From positions 748,001-812,000 of the forward strand of contig NZ_CP152049.1 of assembly GCF_038630985.1 (NCBI RefSeq): a stretch of DNA of 64,000 nucleotides, given 5' to 3'. This stretch comes from Paenibacillus sp. FSL H8-0548. Lineage in GTDB: Bacteria > Bacillota > Bacilli > Paenibacillales > Paenibacillaceae. Below the pieces are notes generated by a model, which saw only the letters and a list, made by a program, of their open reading frames with translations, ran no database searches and was not told the DNA's origin. This document shows positions 1 to 8,700 of this stretch, one piece after another; position 1 is the stretch's first letter; each line of letters starts with the position of its first letter. A program made the position numbers and the translations under genes.

Positions 1-1
1 C

Positions 2-301
2 ACCATATGGGGTATTTTCTGGAGAATTATATTCCCGCTGCTGAAGCCCATTACAGTGACTGCGATTATTTATCAGACGATGTGGGTGTGGAACGATTTT
101 CTCGCACCAATGCTGTTTCTAAACTCATCCGATAATGCTACTCTTGTATTGCAGGTGTATAAAGCAAAAGGCGAGTTTGCCGTGGATTGGCCGTTGTTTA
201 TGACATTAACGGTTATCGTGCTTATCCCGATTTTTATATTCTTTATTCTGATGCAAAAACAAATCGTAAAAGGCATCGTTGGCGGGGCTGTGAAGGGTTA
301 A
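2..301 (+). CDS. Sugar ABC transporter permease, MalG/LplC type (3' part only)
   Basis: This is the C-terminal 99 residues of an inner-membrane permease of a carbohydrate ABC importer; the gene begins before the window. The reading frame is open from base 2. The fragment starts in the EAA-loop exit (FWRIIFPLLKPI), then has two hydrophobic segments and ends in VKGIVGGAVKG, the usual end of MalG-family permeases (compare the permease at 27004, which ends VKGITIGAVKG). It lies 61 bases upstream of a GH43-like enzyme and probably shares its transcript. No ATPase gene is visible; such importers commonly use a shared MsmX-type ATPase. The family is secure; the substrate is unknown. Confidence 0.9.
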   Translation, partial: TIWGIFWRIIFPLLKPITVTAIIYQTMWVWNDFLAPMLFLNSSDNATLVLQVYKAKGEFAVDWPLFMTLTVIVLIPIFIFFILMQKQIVKGIVGGAVKG

Positions 302-362
302 GCTCAGCCGAGGCATAGAGTGGCCATATGCAAAAATGACTTCTATATCCGAAGGGACGATA

Positions 363-1304
363 ATGAGTATGAATGCACCTTTATTTCGAGACCCCGTCTA
401 TGACGGCGCGGCAGACCCTGTAGTAGTCTGGAACCGCGAAGCAAAAGAGTGGTGGATGATTTATACGAATCGCAGAGCGACAGCTGAGGGACCTAAATTC
501 TCTTGGGTGCATGGTACGGACCTAGGCGTTGCCTCCTCGCGTGATGGCGGGAACAGCTGGCTGTACCGCGGCACGCTGCGAGGTCTTGATATCGAATGGG
601 GCCGCAATACGTTTTGGGCACCCGAAATTTATTGGCATGATGGTCTTTATCATATGTACGTCAGCTATATTCAAGGTGTGCCTATTGACTGGCCGGACCA
701 TCGCCGCGATATTATGCATTACACAAGCCCGAATCTGCTCGACTGGACGTTTCGCTCCAAGCTTGCGCTAAGCTCCAATAGAGTAATTGATTCTTGTATT
801 CATGAGCTTCCAGGCGGAGGCTTTCGGATGTGGTACAAGGATGAAGATAACGACTCCTTTACCTATGCGGCAGACAGCAAGGATTTGTTCGAGTGGAGCG
901 TCATCGGACCAGTCATTACAGGAAGAGGCCATGAAGGGCCGAATGTATTTTGGCTCAAGGGCTCGTACTGGATGATTGTCGACGAATGGAGAGGGCAGGG
1001 AGTGTACCGCTCCGATGATTTGGAGTCATGGGAACGCAACGGACTTATTCTAGATCAGCCGGGAACGCGCGAGGATGATGGAGCGATTGGACTTCATGCG
1101 GACGTAGTTGTGCAAGGGGACAACGCTTATATTTTCTACTTCACGCATCCGGGCAGAGAAGGTGCACTTAATCAAGAAGGGCAAGAAAAACGATATGAGA
1201 GCCGACGTTCTTCGGTACAAGCGGCAAAGCTGGACGTTGTGGATGGTGTGCTTGTGTGCAATCGCGATGAGCCGTTTAAGCTTGAATTGCTGTCTGAAGA
1301 GTAA
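363..1304 (+). CDS. GH43/GH117-like five-bladed beta-propeller glycosidase
   Basis: Predicted cytoplasmic glycoside hydrolase of 313 residues without signal peptide. The ATG at 363 is preferred because GAAGGGA lies 6 bases before it; an in-frame ATG at 336 has no ribosome site. The N-terminal YDGAADPVVVW segment has the Asp usually acting as base in GH43-clan enzymes, followed by WAPEIYWHDGLYHMYVS (acidic residue on blade 2) and a later HEGPNVFW segment, giving the expected spread of acidic residues over the propeller. It follows an ABC permease, so it probably trims an imported oligosaccharide. The exact family (GH43, GH117 or an unclassified relative) cannot be fixed by eye. Confidence 0.75.
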   Translation: MSMNAPLFRDPVYDGAADPVVVWNREAKEWWMIYTNRRATAEGPKFSWVHGTDLGVASSRDGGNSWLYRGTLRGLDIEWGRNTFWAPEIYWHDGLYHMYVSYIQGVPIDWPDHRRDIMHYTSPNLLDWTFRSKLALSSNRVIDSCIHELPGGGFRMWYKDEDNDSFTYAADSKDLFEWSVIGPVITGRGHEGPNVFWLKGSYWMIVDEWRGQGVYRSDDLESWERNGLILDQPGTREDDGAIGLHADVVVQGDNAYIFYFTHPGREGALNQEGQEKRYESRRSSVQAAKLDVVDGVLVCNRDEPFKLELLSEE

Positions 1305-1320
1305 GTAAAGTAGAATGGTG

Positions 1321-1368
1321 AAAAGCGACAAGCTAACGGATGCAGTGTCCTTGGCTTGTCGCATTTTT
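1321..1368 (+). terminator. Rho-independent terminator after the GH43-like gene
   Basis: GCGACAAGC (1325-1333) pairs with GCTTGTCGC (1354-1362), followed by ATTTTTG. Upstream AAAA allows function on both strands, which fits the convergent gene ending at 1419. Confidence 0.8.
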
Positions 1369-1418
1369 GTCTGTAGGAGAGACGATACGAAAGCGAAACG
1401 AGGCAGCTGTTATTTGCA

Positions 1419-2027
1419 TTAGAGGCTGGTGGGTAAATCATGTAAATACATATGCAGAGCATCGCTGTTTCTTCGTAATGCAGCAAGCGTAGTTGTGTGT
1501 GGATGTGCAAAAACAGTTGGGTACTCGGACTCTCCCATCGAATGCCGTACAGGAAATGCAAGTGCATCCTGCGTTACAGAAAATTCAGCGTGTACGCCCT
1601 CCTTGTTGCCGCGCGCATCCATACGTATCCATCGCTCATGCTCGCTTAAGTAAACGGCATTCATCGCATGAATACAGTAGCCGCTATCTGGCGTATCGCC
1701 AATCGTTAACCTCTGATAGCAAAAACCGGCCGGGATGCCCTGTACCCGGAGCAGTGCAGCTAGCAAGTTGGACTTTGCGTAGCAAATCCCCTCTTTATAC
1801 AGAAGAACTTCAGTTGCCGTTATAGTAATGCGCTTGCTCTGAATATCCCAGGAGTGGGCAATCTTATCTCGCACAAATAGAAAGGCTCGCTCGATTCTTT
1901 CTGTCTCCGTATGGCCGGAAAGCTCAGGGCTGTGAACTAACTCTGTTATGGCAGGATCGTTGTAGTTGATTTCTTCTGTATTTCCTAGATAATGCTGGAG
2001 TAATGGAGAATCAATAATAAGCTTCAA
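1419..2027 (-). CDS. Transglutaminase-like domain protein
   Basis: Protein of 202 residues with the transglutaminase/cysteine-protease core: Cys82 in EGICYAKSN, His120 in YCIHAMNAVYL and Asp137 in WIRMDARGN form the expected Cys-His-Asp triad. There is no signal peptide or membrane segment, so it should be cytoplasmic. The start is a TTG at 2027 with GAGAGGAG about 10 bases upstream, inside the end of the preceding ANTAR gene; the two genes are 3 bases apart and form one operon. Bacterial members are often amidases or peptidases rather than cross-linkers. Next to an ANTAR regulator and a divergent ureohydrolase/Opp operon, it may hydrolyse an amide or peptide substrate, but this is an inference. 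Confidence 0.8.
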   Translation of the reverse strand: MKLIIDSPLLQHYLGNTEEINYNDPAITELVHSPELSGHTETERIERAFLFVRDKIAHSWDIQSKRITITATEVLLYKEGICYAKSNLLAALLRVQGIPAGFCYQRLTIGDTPDSGYCIHAMNAVYLSEHERWIRMDARGNKEGVHAEFSVTQDALAFPVRHSMGESEYPTVFAHPHTTTLAALRRNSDALHMYLHDLPTSL

Positions 2028-2030
2028 ACG

Positions 2031-2639
2031 TTAGTGTCTCCTCTCAGCAGCTTGCTGCTTGCTCGCTCCGCGTTTCTTTTCCTCGATACTATCATTTGAG
2101 CACGTTAAAATCGATTGCGCAACCTCAATTATTTTTTTGCGTTCCTGCATAGCCTTTTGCCGCATCATTTCGTAAGCCTTTGATTCGCTTATGTTATTTT
2201 TTTCGCTAACGATATACTTGGCATGATCGAGCAGCTTTCTTTCTTCGAGCTTGGACACCATAAAGGAGTATTCGCGTTCAAGATGCAGCCTTCGTTGATA
2301 ATTTTTGATGCCTAGCAAAATTCCCCATTGAAGCTCGCTAGTATTCATGCCGCAGCATAAAATGCCATCGACCTTGCTATGCGGGACCTGTGTTGCCGGC
2401 TTCCATTCTTGGCACCACCATAGAAGAGGGACGTTATAATGCTCATTAGCTACAGACAGCCACTGCTTTAGACGAGAAGCCGGTGTATCCAATACGACAA
2501 TATCAAATCGAATGTGCTTAAAGTTCGCCATTAAATTGGCATCCGTAGAGGAAAGTCGATAGTTCAGCTCTCTTAACCTATCATCAACCTTACATTCTTC
2601 AGTTGGAATATCATAAGCATACAAAGCACGAGTAATCAT
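2031..2639 (-). CDS. ANTAR-domain RNA-binding antitermination regulator with degenerate receiver
   Basis: A 202-residue regulator. Residues about 1-115 look like a response-regulator fold: a beta-3-like FDIVVLD ends in Asp51, but the acidic pair after strand 1 and the conserved Lys near residue 96 are missing, so this is probably a pseudo-receiver as in AmiR. A helix/coiled coil follows (about 115-130), then the ANTAR domain (about 127-178) with LEERKLLDHAKYIV and AYEMMRQKAMQERKKI. The family binds nascent mRNA hairpins and prevents termination, typically at nitrogen-use operons. It is divergent from the ureohydrolase/Opp operon, whose leader holds hairpins, and is the obvious candidate regulator. 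It leads a two-gene operon with the transglutaminase-like gene. Confidence 0.85.
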   Translation of the reverse strand: MITRALYAYDIPTEECKVDDRLRELNYRLSSTDANLMANFKHIRFDIVVLDTPASRLKQWLSVANEHYNVPLLWWCQEWKPATQVPHSKVDGILCCGMNTSELQWGILLGIKNYQRRLHLEREYSFMVSKLEERKLLDHAKYIVSEKNNISESKAYEMMRQKAMQERKKIIEVAQSILTCSNDSIEEKKRGASKQQAAERRH

Positions 2640-2777
2640 CCCGTCATCACCTCACTCACAAAATAATGTCTTAGTACGCGGGCTGCTGTAAATAAGTAAT
2701 GCACAACTCTAGTATCTGTTATAGCTTGCAATCATGTCAATATTGTGTAATGAATTATTTTTTTTGTGTTAGGTAAG

Positions 2778-2807
2778 TTGACATATAGTTTTTGGTCATC
2801 GTATAAT
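2778..2807 (+). promoter_or_regulatory. Sigma-A promoter of the ureohydrolase/Opp operon
   Basis: TTGACA at 2778-2783 and TATAAT at 2802-2807 both match consensus, with an 18-base spacer. Transcription would start near 2814 and give a leader of about 130 nt before the ATG at 2943. A near-consensus promoter fits control after initiation, as expected for an ANTAR antitermination target. Confidence 0.8.
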
Positions 2808-2856
2808 AGCCCTATCAAACAACTGCATACAGCAAATAACGCATCACACTTGAAAA

Positions 2857-2902
2857 TTTGCTATGGCAAAGAGGCCGCTTAATATAAGCAGGCCTCTTTC
2901 TG
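2857..2902 (+). promoter_or_regulatory. Leader hairpins, possible terminator/antiterminator
   Basis: A small hairpin, TTTGC (2857-2861) with GCAAA (2866-2870) around TATG, overlaps by 3 bases the foot of a strong hairpin. The strong one pairs AAAGAGGCC (2868-2876) with GGCCTCTTT (2891-2899) and has an inner GCTTA/TAAGC helix. The T-run after it is short (TTTCTG), so termination would be weak without a factor. The canonical ANTAR pair of hexaloops with A at position 1 and G at position 4 was not found, so the role is a suggestion. Confidence 0.5.
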
Positions 2903-2942
2903 CGCGCTTTGATAAATATCGAGGAAATGGGGTTGGTTTCAA

Positions 2943-3926
2943 ATGAAGTATAAGCCTCTTATAGAAGTAGGGACGGGAAAGCCTCAATATTCAGGTATTT
3001 ATACCTTTATGCATCTCCCACATGTGAAGACATTCGAAGAGGTTGACTATGCAATTATCGGTGTTCCCTTCGATACGGGTGTAAGCTACGGCATTGGAGC
3101 ACGCTTTGGGCCATCGGCCATACGGACGATGTCACAACGAATTATGCCGATCTCCAGGCATCATGCCGTGAATACCTCCGACTATTTATCAGGGATCGAT
3201 TATGGCGATTTAACCGTCTATCCAGGTTATATTGAGCAAACCTATAAGGCTATCGAAGAGCAGCTGACGCCGATATTTGAAGCGGGGATCGTACCGATTA
3301 TGCTCGGAGGCGATCACTCCATTTCCCTTCCGCATTTAAGAGCAGCAGCTAAGCAGCACGGACCTGTGGCGCTCGTTCATTTTGACTCACATACGGATAC
3401 AGGGCGTTCGGCCACACCGGAGAGAATGTGGAATCATGGCTGTGTATTCAGCTACGCGGTCGATGAAGGCTTAGTTGATCCTCATCATTCTATTCAGATG
3501 GGTATGCGGGGAAGCGCTTATGCAGCTAATATGCTTGAAGAATCACGGGCTATGGGATTTGAAGTTATGACGACTGATGATGTTAAGACAATCAGCATCC
3601 CGGAGCTATGCCGGAAAATTAAAGAACGAGTGGGTGACCGTCCAGTGTTTCTCACCTTTGACGTTGACTTCTTAGATCCCGTGTATGCACCAGGCACTGG
3701 AACGCCGGAGGTGGGAGGCTTCTCCACATCTGAGGCTCAGCAAATGCTTCGTGGACTCGCGGGCATCGACTTCATTGGCTTTGATCTTGTAGAGGTGCTG
3801 CCTGATCGAGATGCAAGCTATGTCACAGCGCTTAACGCGGCTAATATCGCTTTTGAATTTGTTGCCCTGCTTGCTGCAAGCCGCAGACTTCATGTTCTAG
3901 AAGAAAATCAAGCAGAAGCTATATAA
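2943..3926 (+). CDS. Ureohydrolase (agmatinase/guanidinobutyrase family), copy 1
   Basis: A 327-residue cytoplasmic binuclear-metal hydrolase expected to release urea from a guanidino compound. All six metal ligands of the arginase/agmatinase fold are present: His125 (GGDHS), Asp148-His150-Asp152 (FDSHTDTG) and Asp240/Asp242 (TFDVDFLDP), plus APGTGTPEVGG. The DSHTDTG loop differs from the DAHxDTW typical of agmatinases, and the following HG is followed by Cys167 rather than Thr. This suggests a substrate other than agmatine. The start has only a weak purine-rich ribosome site. First gene of the operon, 21 bases before a paralogue about three-quarters identical by eye. Calling it speB would over-state the specificity. 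Confidence 0.85.
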   Translation: MKYKPLIEVGTGKPQYSGIYTFMHLPHVKTFEEVDYAIIGVPFDTGVSYGIGARFGPSAIRTMSQRIMPISRHHAVNTSDYLSGIDYGDLTVYPGYIEQTYKAIEEQLTPIFEAGIVPIMLGGDHSISLPHLRAAAKQHGPVALVHFDSHTDTGRSATPERMWNHGCVFSYAVDEGLVDPHHSIQMGMRGSAYAANMLEESRAMGFEVMTTDDVKTISIPELCRKIKERVGDRPVFLTFDVDFLDPVYAPGTGTPEVGGFSTSEAQQMLRGLAGIDFIGFDLVEVLPDRDASYVTALNAANIAFEFVALLAASRRLHVLEENQAEAI

Positions 3927-3947
3927 ACCAATAAGGGAGAGATTATT

Positions 3948-4925
3948 ATGTACCGTCCGCAAATCGAAATGGGTAAGCCGCTTTATTCTGGAATTCATAC
4001 CTTTATGCATCTTCCGCATATTCAAACATTGGAAAATGTAGACTTTGCCGTAATCGGAAATCCATTTGATACAGGCGTGAGCTATGCGGTAGGCGCAAGG
4101 TTCGGTCCCAGCTCCATTCGCACAATGTCCCAGCGTATTCGGCCGATATCCGTCGTTCATAACATTAATATCTCCGATTACTTGTCCGGGATTGATTACG
4201 GCGATCTTCGAGTGTATCCAGGCTACATTGAGCAGTCTTATCAAATTATTGAAGAGCAGCTAACACCAATATTTGAAGCAGGAATTGTTCCTGTAATACT
4301 GGGAGGCGATCATTCGATTTCCTTGCCGCATTTGAGAGCAGCCGCAAAGAAGCATGGTCCTGTAGCGCTCGTTCACTTTGACTCTCATTCGGATACAGGC
4401 AGAAGCCAGTTCCCAGAACGGATGTGGTCTCATGGTGCGGTGTTCAGCTACGCAGTCGATGAAGGCTTAGTTGATCCGCATCATTCGATTCAAATGGGGA
4501 TGCGAGGCAGTGCCTTCAAGGCAAGCGGCCTCGATGATGCTCGTGCGATGGGCTTTGAAGTCATGACTACCGATGATGTTCGCAAGCTGACGATTCCAGA
4601 GCTGTGCGCGAAAATTAAGGAGCGGGTAGGCGACCGTCCAGTATTCTTGACCTTCGATGTTGATTTTCTTGATCCGGTGTATGCGCCAGGGACGGGAACA
4701 CCAGAAGTTGGGGGCTTCACAACCTACGAAGCGCAGCAAATGCTTCGCGGCTTAGCTGGCCTTGATTTCATCGGCTTTGATTTAGTAGAGGTGCTTCCAG
4801 ACCGAGACACTAATCAAATTACAGCTCTAAATGCCGCTAATATTGCTTTTGAATTCATTTGTTTGCTTGCGGTTAAGCGACGTATCGAGAATGAGTCCAT
4901 AGAGGAATCAGTCGTTTCCATATAA
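3948..4925 (+). CDS. Ureohydrolase (agmatinase/guanidinobutyrase family), copy 2
   Basis: A 325-residue paralogue of the preceding gene, with AAGGGAG about 9 bases before the ATG. All metal ligands are intact: His122, Asp145-His147-Asp149 (FDSHSDTG) and Asp237/Asp239. The main differences from copy 1 lie in the N-terminal loop (VVHNINISDY against RHHAVNTSDY) and at the active-site HG motif, where Ala164 replaces Cys167 of copy 1. Tandem copies may be two specificities or two subunits of a hetero-oligomer; a two-subunit ureohydrolase is known for metformin hydrolase. Here neither partner has lost metal residues. Upstream of the Opp-type importer genes in the same operon. Confidence 0.85.
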   Translation: MYRPQIEMGKPLYSGIHTFMHLPHIQTLENVDFAVIGNPFDTGVSYAVGARFGPSSIRTMSQRIRPISVVHNINISDYLSGIDYGDLRVYPGYIEQSYQIIEEQLTPIFEAGIVPVILGGDHSISLPHLRAAAKKHGPVALVHFDSHSDTGRSQFPERMWSHGAVFSYAVDEGLVDPHHSIQMGMRGSAFKASGLDDARAMGFEVMTTDDVRKLTIPELCAKIKERVGDRPVFLTFDVDFLDPVYAPGTGTPEVGGFTTYEAQQMLRGLAGLDFIGFDLVEVLPDRDTNQITALNAANIAFEFICLLAVKRRIENESIEESVVSI

Positions 4926-4966
4926 GAGCTACAAAATAAAATTAGATACGATAAGGGGATAGGAAC

Positions 4967-6604
4967 ATGGGGAGAGTATTTGGAAAACTAACTGCGATAG
5001 CCATACTTAGTGCAATTTTGGTTACAGGCTGCGGTACATCCGCTCAGAAGAACGGGGGTGCCTCAGGGGCTGCCGAGGGTACGAGCACGACGACAAAAAA
5101 TCAATTAACTATCGGGATTACAAATCCTCCTCTAATGTTCAATCCTATCGATTCAGATGGAAGCGGCTCAAGCGGCGCCGTATTCGTTTACCGCTACTTA
5201 TTTGACTCTCTGGTTAAGACAGTCGGACCGCTGGATTATCAAATGATGCTCGCAGAATCCTTTGAGACGGATGATAATCAGACTTTCCGAATTGCGCTTA
5301 ATCCAGATGCCAAATGGACGGATGGACAGCCGGTCACAGCTGAGGATGTTGCATTTACAATCAATTTGATTGCTAATCCGAAGACGATTACGACGCAGCG
5401 GACTTCTATTAAAGCGTTAGGCGGGCTTGATGCGAAGGGCAGGCTGCCAGAGGGTGTTGACTCGCTCAGCTCTATCAAGGTCATTGATGAGAAACACCTT
5501 GAGATTACGACAGGCAGTCCAGTGGATGCCAACCTCATCTATGAGCGCTTCTCTGATATTCTGATCGTGCCGAAGCACATATTGAAGGACGTTGATCCTG
5601 CGCAGTTGAATCAAAGTGCATTTTGGAGAAATCCGAATGTGACCTCAGGCTCATATAAGTTTGTAAAGTATGAGAACAAGTCGTATGTCGAGCTTGCAGC
5701 CAATGAGGAATATTACAGAGGAGCTCCGGAAATTGCTAAAGTATTTATCAAAATCATGCCTGCTGCAAACATCGTAGCACAGCTGCAGTCTGGCGAGCTG
5801 GACATGAATGCGGCGCAAGGCACAGGTAATATACCTGCTGCTGAATGGTTAACGGTAAAAACCTTTGACAACGTTGCGACAAGCGAGGCACAAACCAGAC
5901 GGTATAATTCCATTGAAATCAATATGGAGCGTTTCCCGGATAAAGAAGTACGCCAGGCAATTGCCTATGCGATAAACCGCAGCATGATTGTAGATCAATT
6001 GATGCCAAATGCGGGCGAGCTGCAGGATGGACCGTATTCCAATTCTCATCCCTACCATGATGAAAATGTAAAAAGCTACAGCTATGATCCTGAAAAGGCC
6101 AAGGAACTATTGAAGAGCTCAGGCTTTGATTTGAAAAAACCGATCGAGCTTATCGTACCTACCGGTGATCGTACTCGTGAGATGGCAGGGAACATTATTC
6201 AGCAAAACCTGCAAGCGATTGGACTTAATGTGAAGCAAGTGAATTATGATTTTCCAACGACGGTCTCCTATCTTGTAAAAGGTGATTTCGATCTCGTACT
6301 GAGCAGCGCTTCCAGTCTAATGGATCCGGATGGGCCGTCGACGGTGTACAGCTCAGCAGGTGCGCTCAATGATATGCGTTTCTTTAATGATCGAGTGGAT
6401 GAGCTGTTTCAACAAGGGATGAATGAGGTGGACGCTACGAAGCGACGCGCTATTTATACGGAGCTGCAAGGAATCATTCAAGAGGAGGTTCCAGTCGTTA
6501 CCATTTACTCGGAATACAATCTGATGGCGCTTGCCAAGGATGTGAAGGGCAAGGGCGGAGTAATTGACGGAATGCATTATGACGTAAATATTTGGTCGCG
6601 TTAA
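4967..6604 (+). CDS. Oligopeptide/opine-type ABC substrate-binding lipoprotein (SBP family 5)
   Basis: A 545-residue extracellular solute receptor of the Opp/Dpp/Nik family. The signal peptide ends in the lipobox VTGC with Cys22 as lipid anchor, followed by a Gly/Ser/Thr linker to about residue 45. Family 5 hallmarks follow: TDGQPVTAEDVAFTINLI near residue 120, and the C-terminal half with YDPEKAKELLKSSGF. GGGGATAGG precedes the ATG. It is encoded between the ureohydrolases and a complete set of two ATPases and two permeases, so it should deliver the compound they degrade. Family 5 receptors bind peptides, opines, metal chelates or guanidino-type compounds, so the substrate is open. Confidence 0.9.
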   Translation: MGRVFGKLTAIAILSAILVTGCGTSAQKNGGASGAAEGTSTTTKNQLTIGITNPPLMFNPIDSDGSGSSGAVFVYRYLFDSLVKTVGPLDYQMMLAESFETDDNQTFRIALNPDAKWTDGQPVTAEDVAFTINLIANPKTITTQRTSIKALGGLDAKGRLPEGVDSLSSIKVIDEKHLEITTGSPVDANLIYERFSDILIVPKHILKDVDPAQLNQSAFWRNPNVTSGSYKFVKYENKSYVELAANEEYYRGAPEIAKVFIKIMPAANIVAQLQSGELDMNAAQGTGNIPAAEWLTVKTFDNVATSEAQTRRYNSIEINMERFPDKEVRQAIAYAINRSMIVDQLMPNAGELQDGPYSNSHPYHDENVKSYSYDPEKAKELLKSSGFDLKKPIELIVPTGDRTREMAGNIIQQNLQAIGLNVKQVNYDFPTTVSYLVKGDFDLVLSSASSLMDPDGPSTVYSSAGALNDMRFFNDRVDELFQQGMNEVDATKRRAIYTELQGIIQEEVPVVTIYSEYNLMALAKDVKGKGGVIDGMHYDVNIWSR

Positions 6605-6634
6605 TTGAATGATAGGAGAGAGGGGGGAGACGCC

Positions 6635-7642
6635 ATGGACCAGCTCTTGGAGGTTCGGCAGCTGCGAACGGCTTTCCGTACGGAGGGCGGGGAGGTCATA
6701 TCTGTTGATGATGTCAGCTTCTCATTGCGGCAAGGAGAAACGCTAGGAATCGTTGGGGAATCCGGCTGCGGCAAAAGTGTAACGTCGCTTTCGATACTGA
6801 AGCTGCTGGGGCGCAACGGCTATATTAAAAGCGGCTCGATTCGTTTTAATGGGACTGATTTGACGACGATGCCTGAGAAGGAGCTGGGTTCGATTCGTGG
6901 TAGGGATATCGCGATGGTGTTCCAGGACCCGATGTCTTCACTGAATCCTGTCTATACGATCGGCAATCAGCTGTCTGAAACGATTCGCATCCATTTGGGC
7001 CTTAATCGGAAGGATACGCGGGAGCTCATCATTGAGCTGCTCAAAAAGGTAGGGTTTCCGCGTGCAGAGCAGATGATGGATCAATATCCGCATACGTTGT
7101 CCGGAGGAATGAAGCAGCGCGTCATGATCGCTATGGCGCTTGCTTGCCGGCCGAAGCTGCTCATTGCAGATGAGCCAACTACGGCATTGGACGTTACGAT
7201 ACAGGCGCAAATTCTTGAGCTTATTCGCAATATTCGCACGGAATCGAACACGTCAGTCATGCTCATTACTCATGATTTGGGTGTCGTTGCCGAAAATGCT
7301 GACCGCATTATCGTCATGTATGCCGGTCAAGTGGTGGAAGAGGCGAATGTGTATGAGCTGTTCGATCATCCGAAGCATCCCTATACGGTCGGTCTGATGG
7401 GCTCCATACCCCATATTGATTCAGGAAATGAGCCGCTGCGCTCCATTCCCGGCACGGTGCCTTCCTTGCAAAATATGCCGAGCGGGTGCCGGTATCAGTC
7501 GAGATGCACGATGGCACAGGAAATTTGCGGGGATGCGCCGCCGCTCGTAGAGGTGAAGAGCGGCCACCATGTACGATGCTGGCTAGCTAATGACGCAGCG
7601 CTTAAGCACGGCATAGAAGCTCGAAATGCCATACCATTATAA
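6635..7642 (+). CDS. ABC transporter ATPase, OppD/DppD type
   Basis: Cytoplasmic ATPase of the importer, 335 residues. Walker [10 protein letters not shown]-loop [11 protein letters not shown], signature LSGGMKQR and Walker [14 protein letters not shown] are all present, followed by the C-terminal oligopeptide/dipeptide extension ([16 protein letters not shown]) with Cys residues typical of OppD proteins. The ATG at 6635 is chosen because AGGGGGGAG lies 5 bases upstream; an in-frame ATG at 6608 lies just after the previous stop and lacks a site. It pairs with the OppF-type ATPase that follows. Confidence 0.9.
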   Translation: MDQLLEVRQLRTAFRTEGGEVISVDDVSFSLRQGETLGIVGESGCGKSVTSLSILKLLGRNGYIKSGSIRFNGTDLTTMPEKELGSIRGRDIAMVFQDPMSSLNPVYTIGNQLSETIRIHLGLNRKDTRELIIELLKKVGFPRAEQMMDQYPHTLSGGMKQRVMIAMALACRPKLLIADEPTTALDVTIQAQILELIRNIRTESNTSVMLITHDLGVVAENADRIIVMYAGQVVEEANVYELFDHPKHPYTVGLMGSIPHIDSGNEPLRSIPGTVPSLQNMPSGCRYQSRCTMAQEICGDAPPLVEVKSGHHVRCWLANDAALKHGIEARNAIPL

Positions 7643-7662
7643 AGGAAAGAAGGGATATAAAG

Positions 7663-8700
7663 ATGCTGATGACCAAACGAGTAGATAACGCGTCCGAAGA
7701 GCCGTTGCTAAAGTTGGAAGGGATTAAGACGTACTATCCCATCAAGAGGGGCATATTGTCCAAGACTGTCGGCCATATCAAAGCGGTAGACGGCATTGAT
7801 CTTTCCGTCTATCAGGGCGAGACGGTAGGGCTGGTTGGCGAATCAGGATGCGGCAAATCATCGCTTGGGCGAAGCATAATTAAGCTGGAGGAGCTGACGG
7901 AAGGGCGCATTATGTTTAAGGGACAGGATTTAGCGCCGCTAAAGTCATCCCAAATGCGCAAGCTTCGCACCGACATTCAGATGATCTTTCAAGATCCCTA
8001 TTCTTCCTTAAATCCGCGCAAACGGATTATTGATCTCATGACAGAGCCGGTGAAGCTGCTGCTTGGAATGAGCGAAGCACATGCCATACGGCTTGCCGCT
8101 GAATTGATGGAGGTCGTTGGTTTGCCGGTAGCTAGCCTTGGCAAATATCCGCATGAGTTTTCGGGCGGACAGCGGCAGCGAATCGGCATTGCCAGAGCAA
8201 TTGCTCTTAGGCCGAAGCTCATCGTTTGTGATGAGCCGGTCTCCGCGCTGGATGTGTCCATTCAAGCGCAGGTCTTGAACCTGCTTAAGGATTTGCAGAA
8301 GCAATACAATCTTACTTATTTATTTATCGGACATGGGCTGGGCGCTGTCAAATATATGAGTGATCGCATTGCGGTGATGTATCTGGGGAAAATTGTGGAG
8401 ATAGGCACAGCGAAGGAGTTATTTGAATCACCCAAGCATCCTTATACAAGGGCGCTGCTGGATGCTTATCCCGTCCCTAATCCTCATTTGCGGAGCAAGC
8501 CGCGTATTGTACTGGAGGGTGATGTGCCAAGTCCAGCTTCACCGCCAAGCGGATGCAGGTTTCATACCCGCTGTCCGATGGCTATGCAGGAGTGTAAGGA
8601 GCATGAACCGTCAATTGGCAGCTCAGGTCATGCTGCAGCCTGCCATTTTCCACTCGAGAACGATGCCGTCGCCGGCTTGATCGGAGCTGCCTATGGTTAA
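7663..8700 (+). CDS. ABC transporter ATPase, OppF/DppF type
   Basis: Second ATPase of the importer, 345 residues. The N-terminal TYYPIKRGILSKTVGHIKAV is the typical OppF lead-in; Walker [10 protein letters not shown]-loop FQDPYSSLNPRKR, signature FSGGQRQRIGIARA and Walker B LIVCDEPVSALDV follow. The usual H-loop region reads FIGHGLGAVKYM, with Gly replacing the Asp commonly found after His. The C-terminal extension PPSGCRFHTRCPMA is present. The 3' end overlaps the next gene by 8 bases, implying translational coupling. Confidence 0.9.
   Translation: MLMTKRVDNASEEPLLKLEGIKTYYPIKRGILSKTVGHIKAVDGIDLSVYQGETVGLVGESGCGKSSLGRSIIKLEELTEGRIMFKGQDLAPLKSSQMRKLRTDIQMIFQDPYSSLNPRKRIIDLMTEPVKLLLGMSEAHAIRLAAELMEVVGLPVASLGKYPHEFSGGQRQRIGIARAIALRPKLIVCDEPVSALDVSIQAQVLNLLKDLQKQYNLTYLFIGHGLGAVKYMSDRIAVMYLGKIVEIGTAKELFESPKHPYTRALLDAYPVPNPHLRSKPRIVLEGDVPSPASPPSGCRFHTRCPMAMQECKEHEPSIGSSGHAAACHFPLENDAVAGLIGAAYG

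Noticed and set aside
2808..2942. Guanidine riboswitch in the ureohydrolase leader
   Set aside because: I looked for the paired ACGR tetraloop hairpins of the guanidine-II class and the conserved cores of the other classes and did not see them. The hairpins present fit a terminator/antiterminator better.
2943..4925. Calling the ureohydrolases Ni-dependent guanidine hydrolases (GdmH)
   Set aside because: No HypA/HypB-like nickel chaperone genes are nearby and the proteins are shorter than I expect for GdmH; family-level naming is safer.
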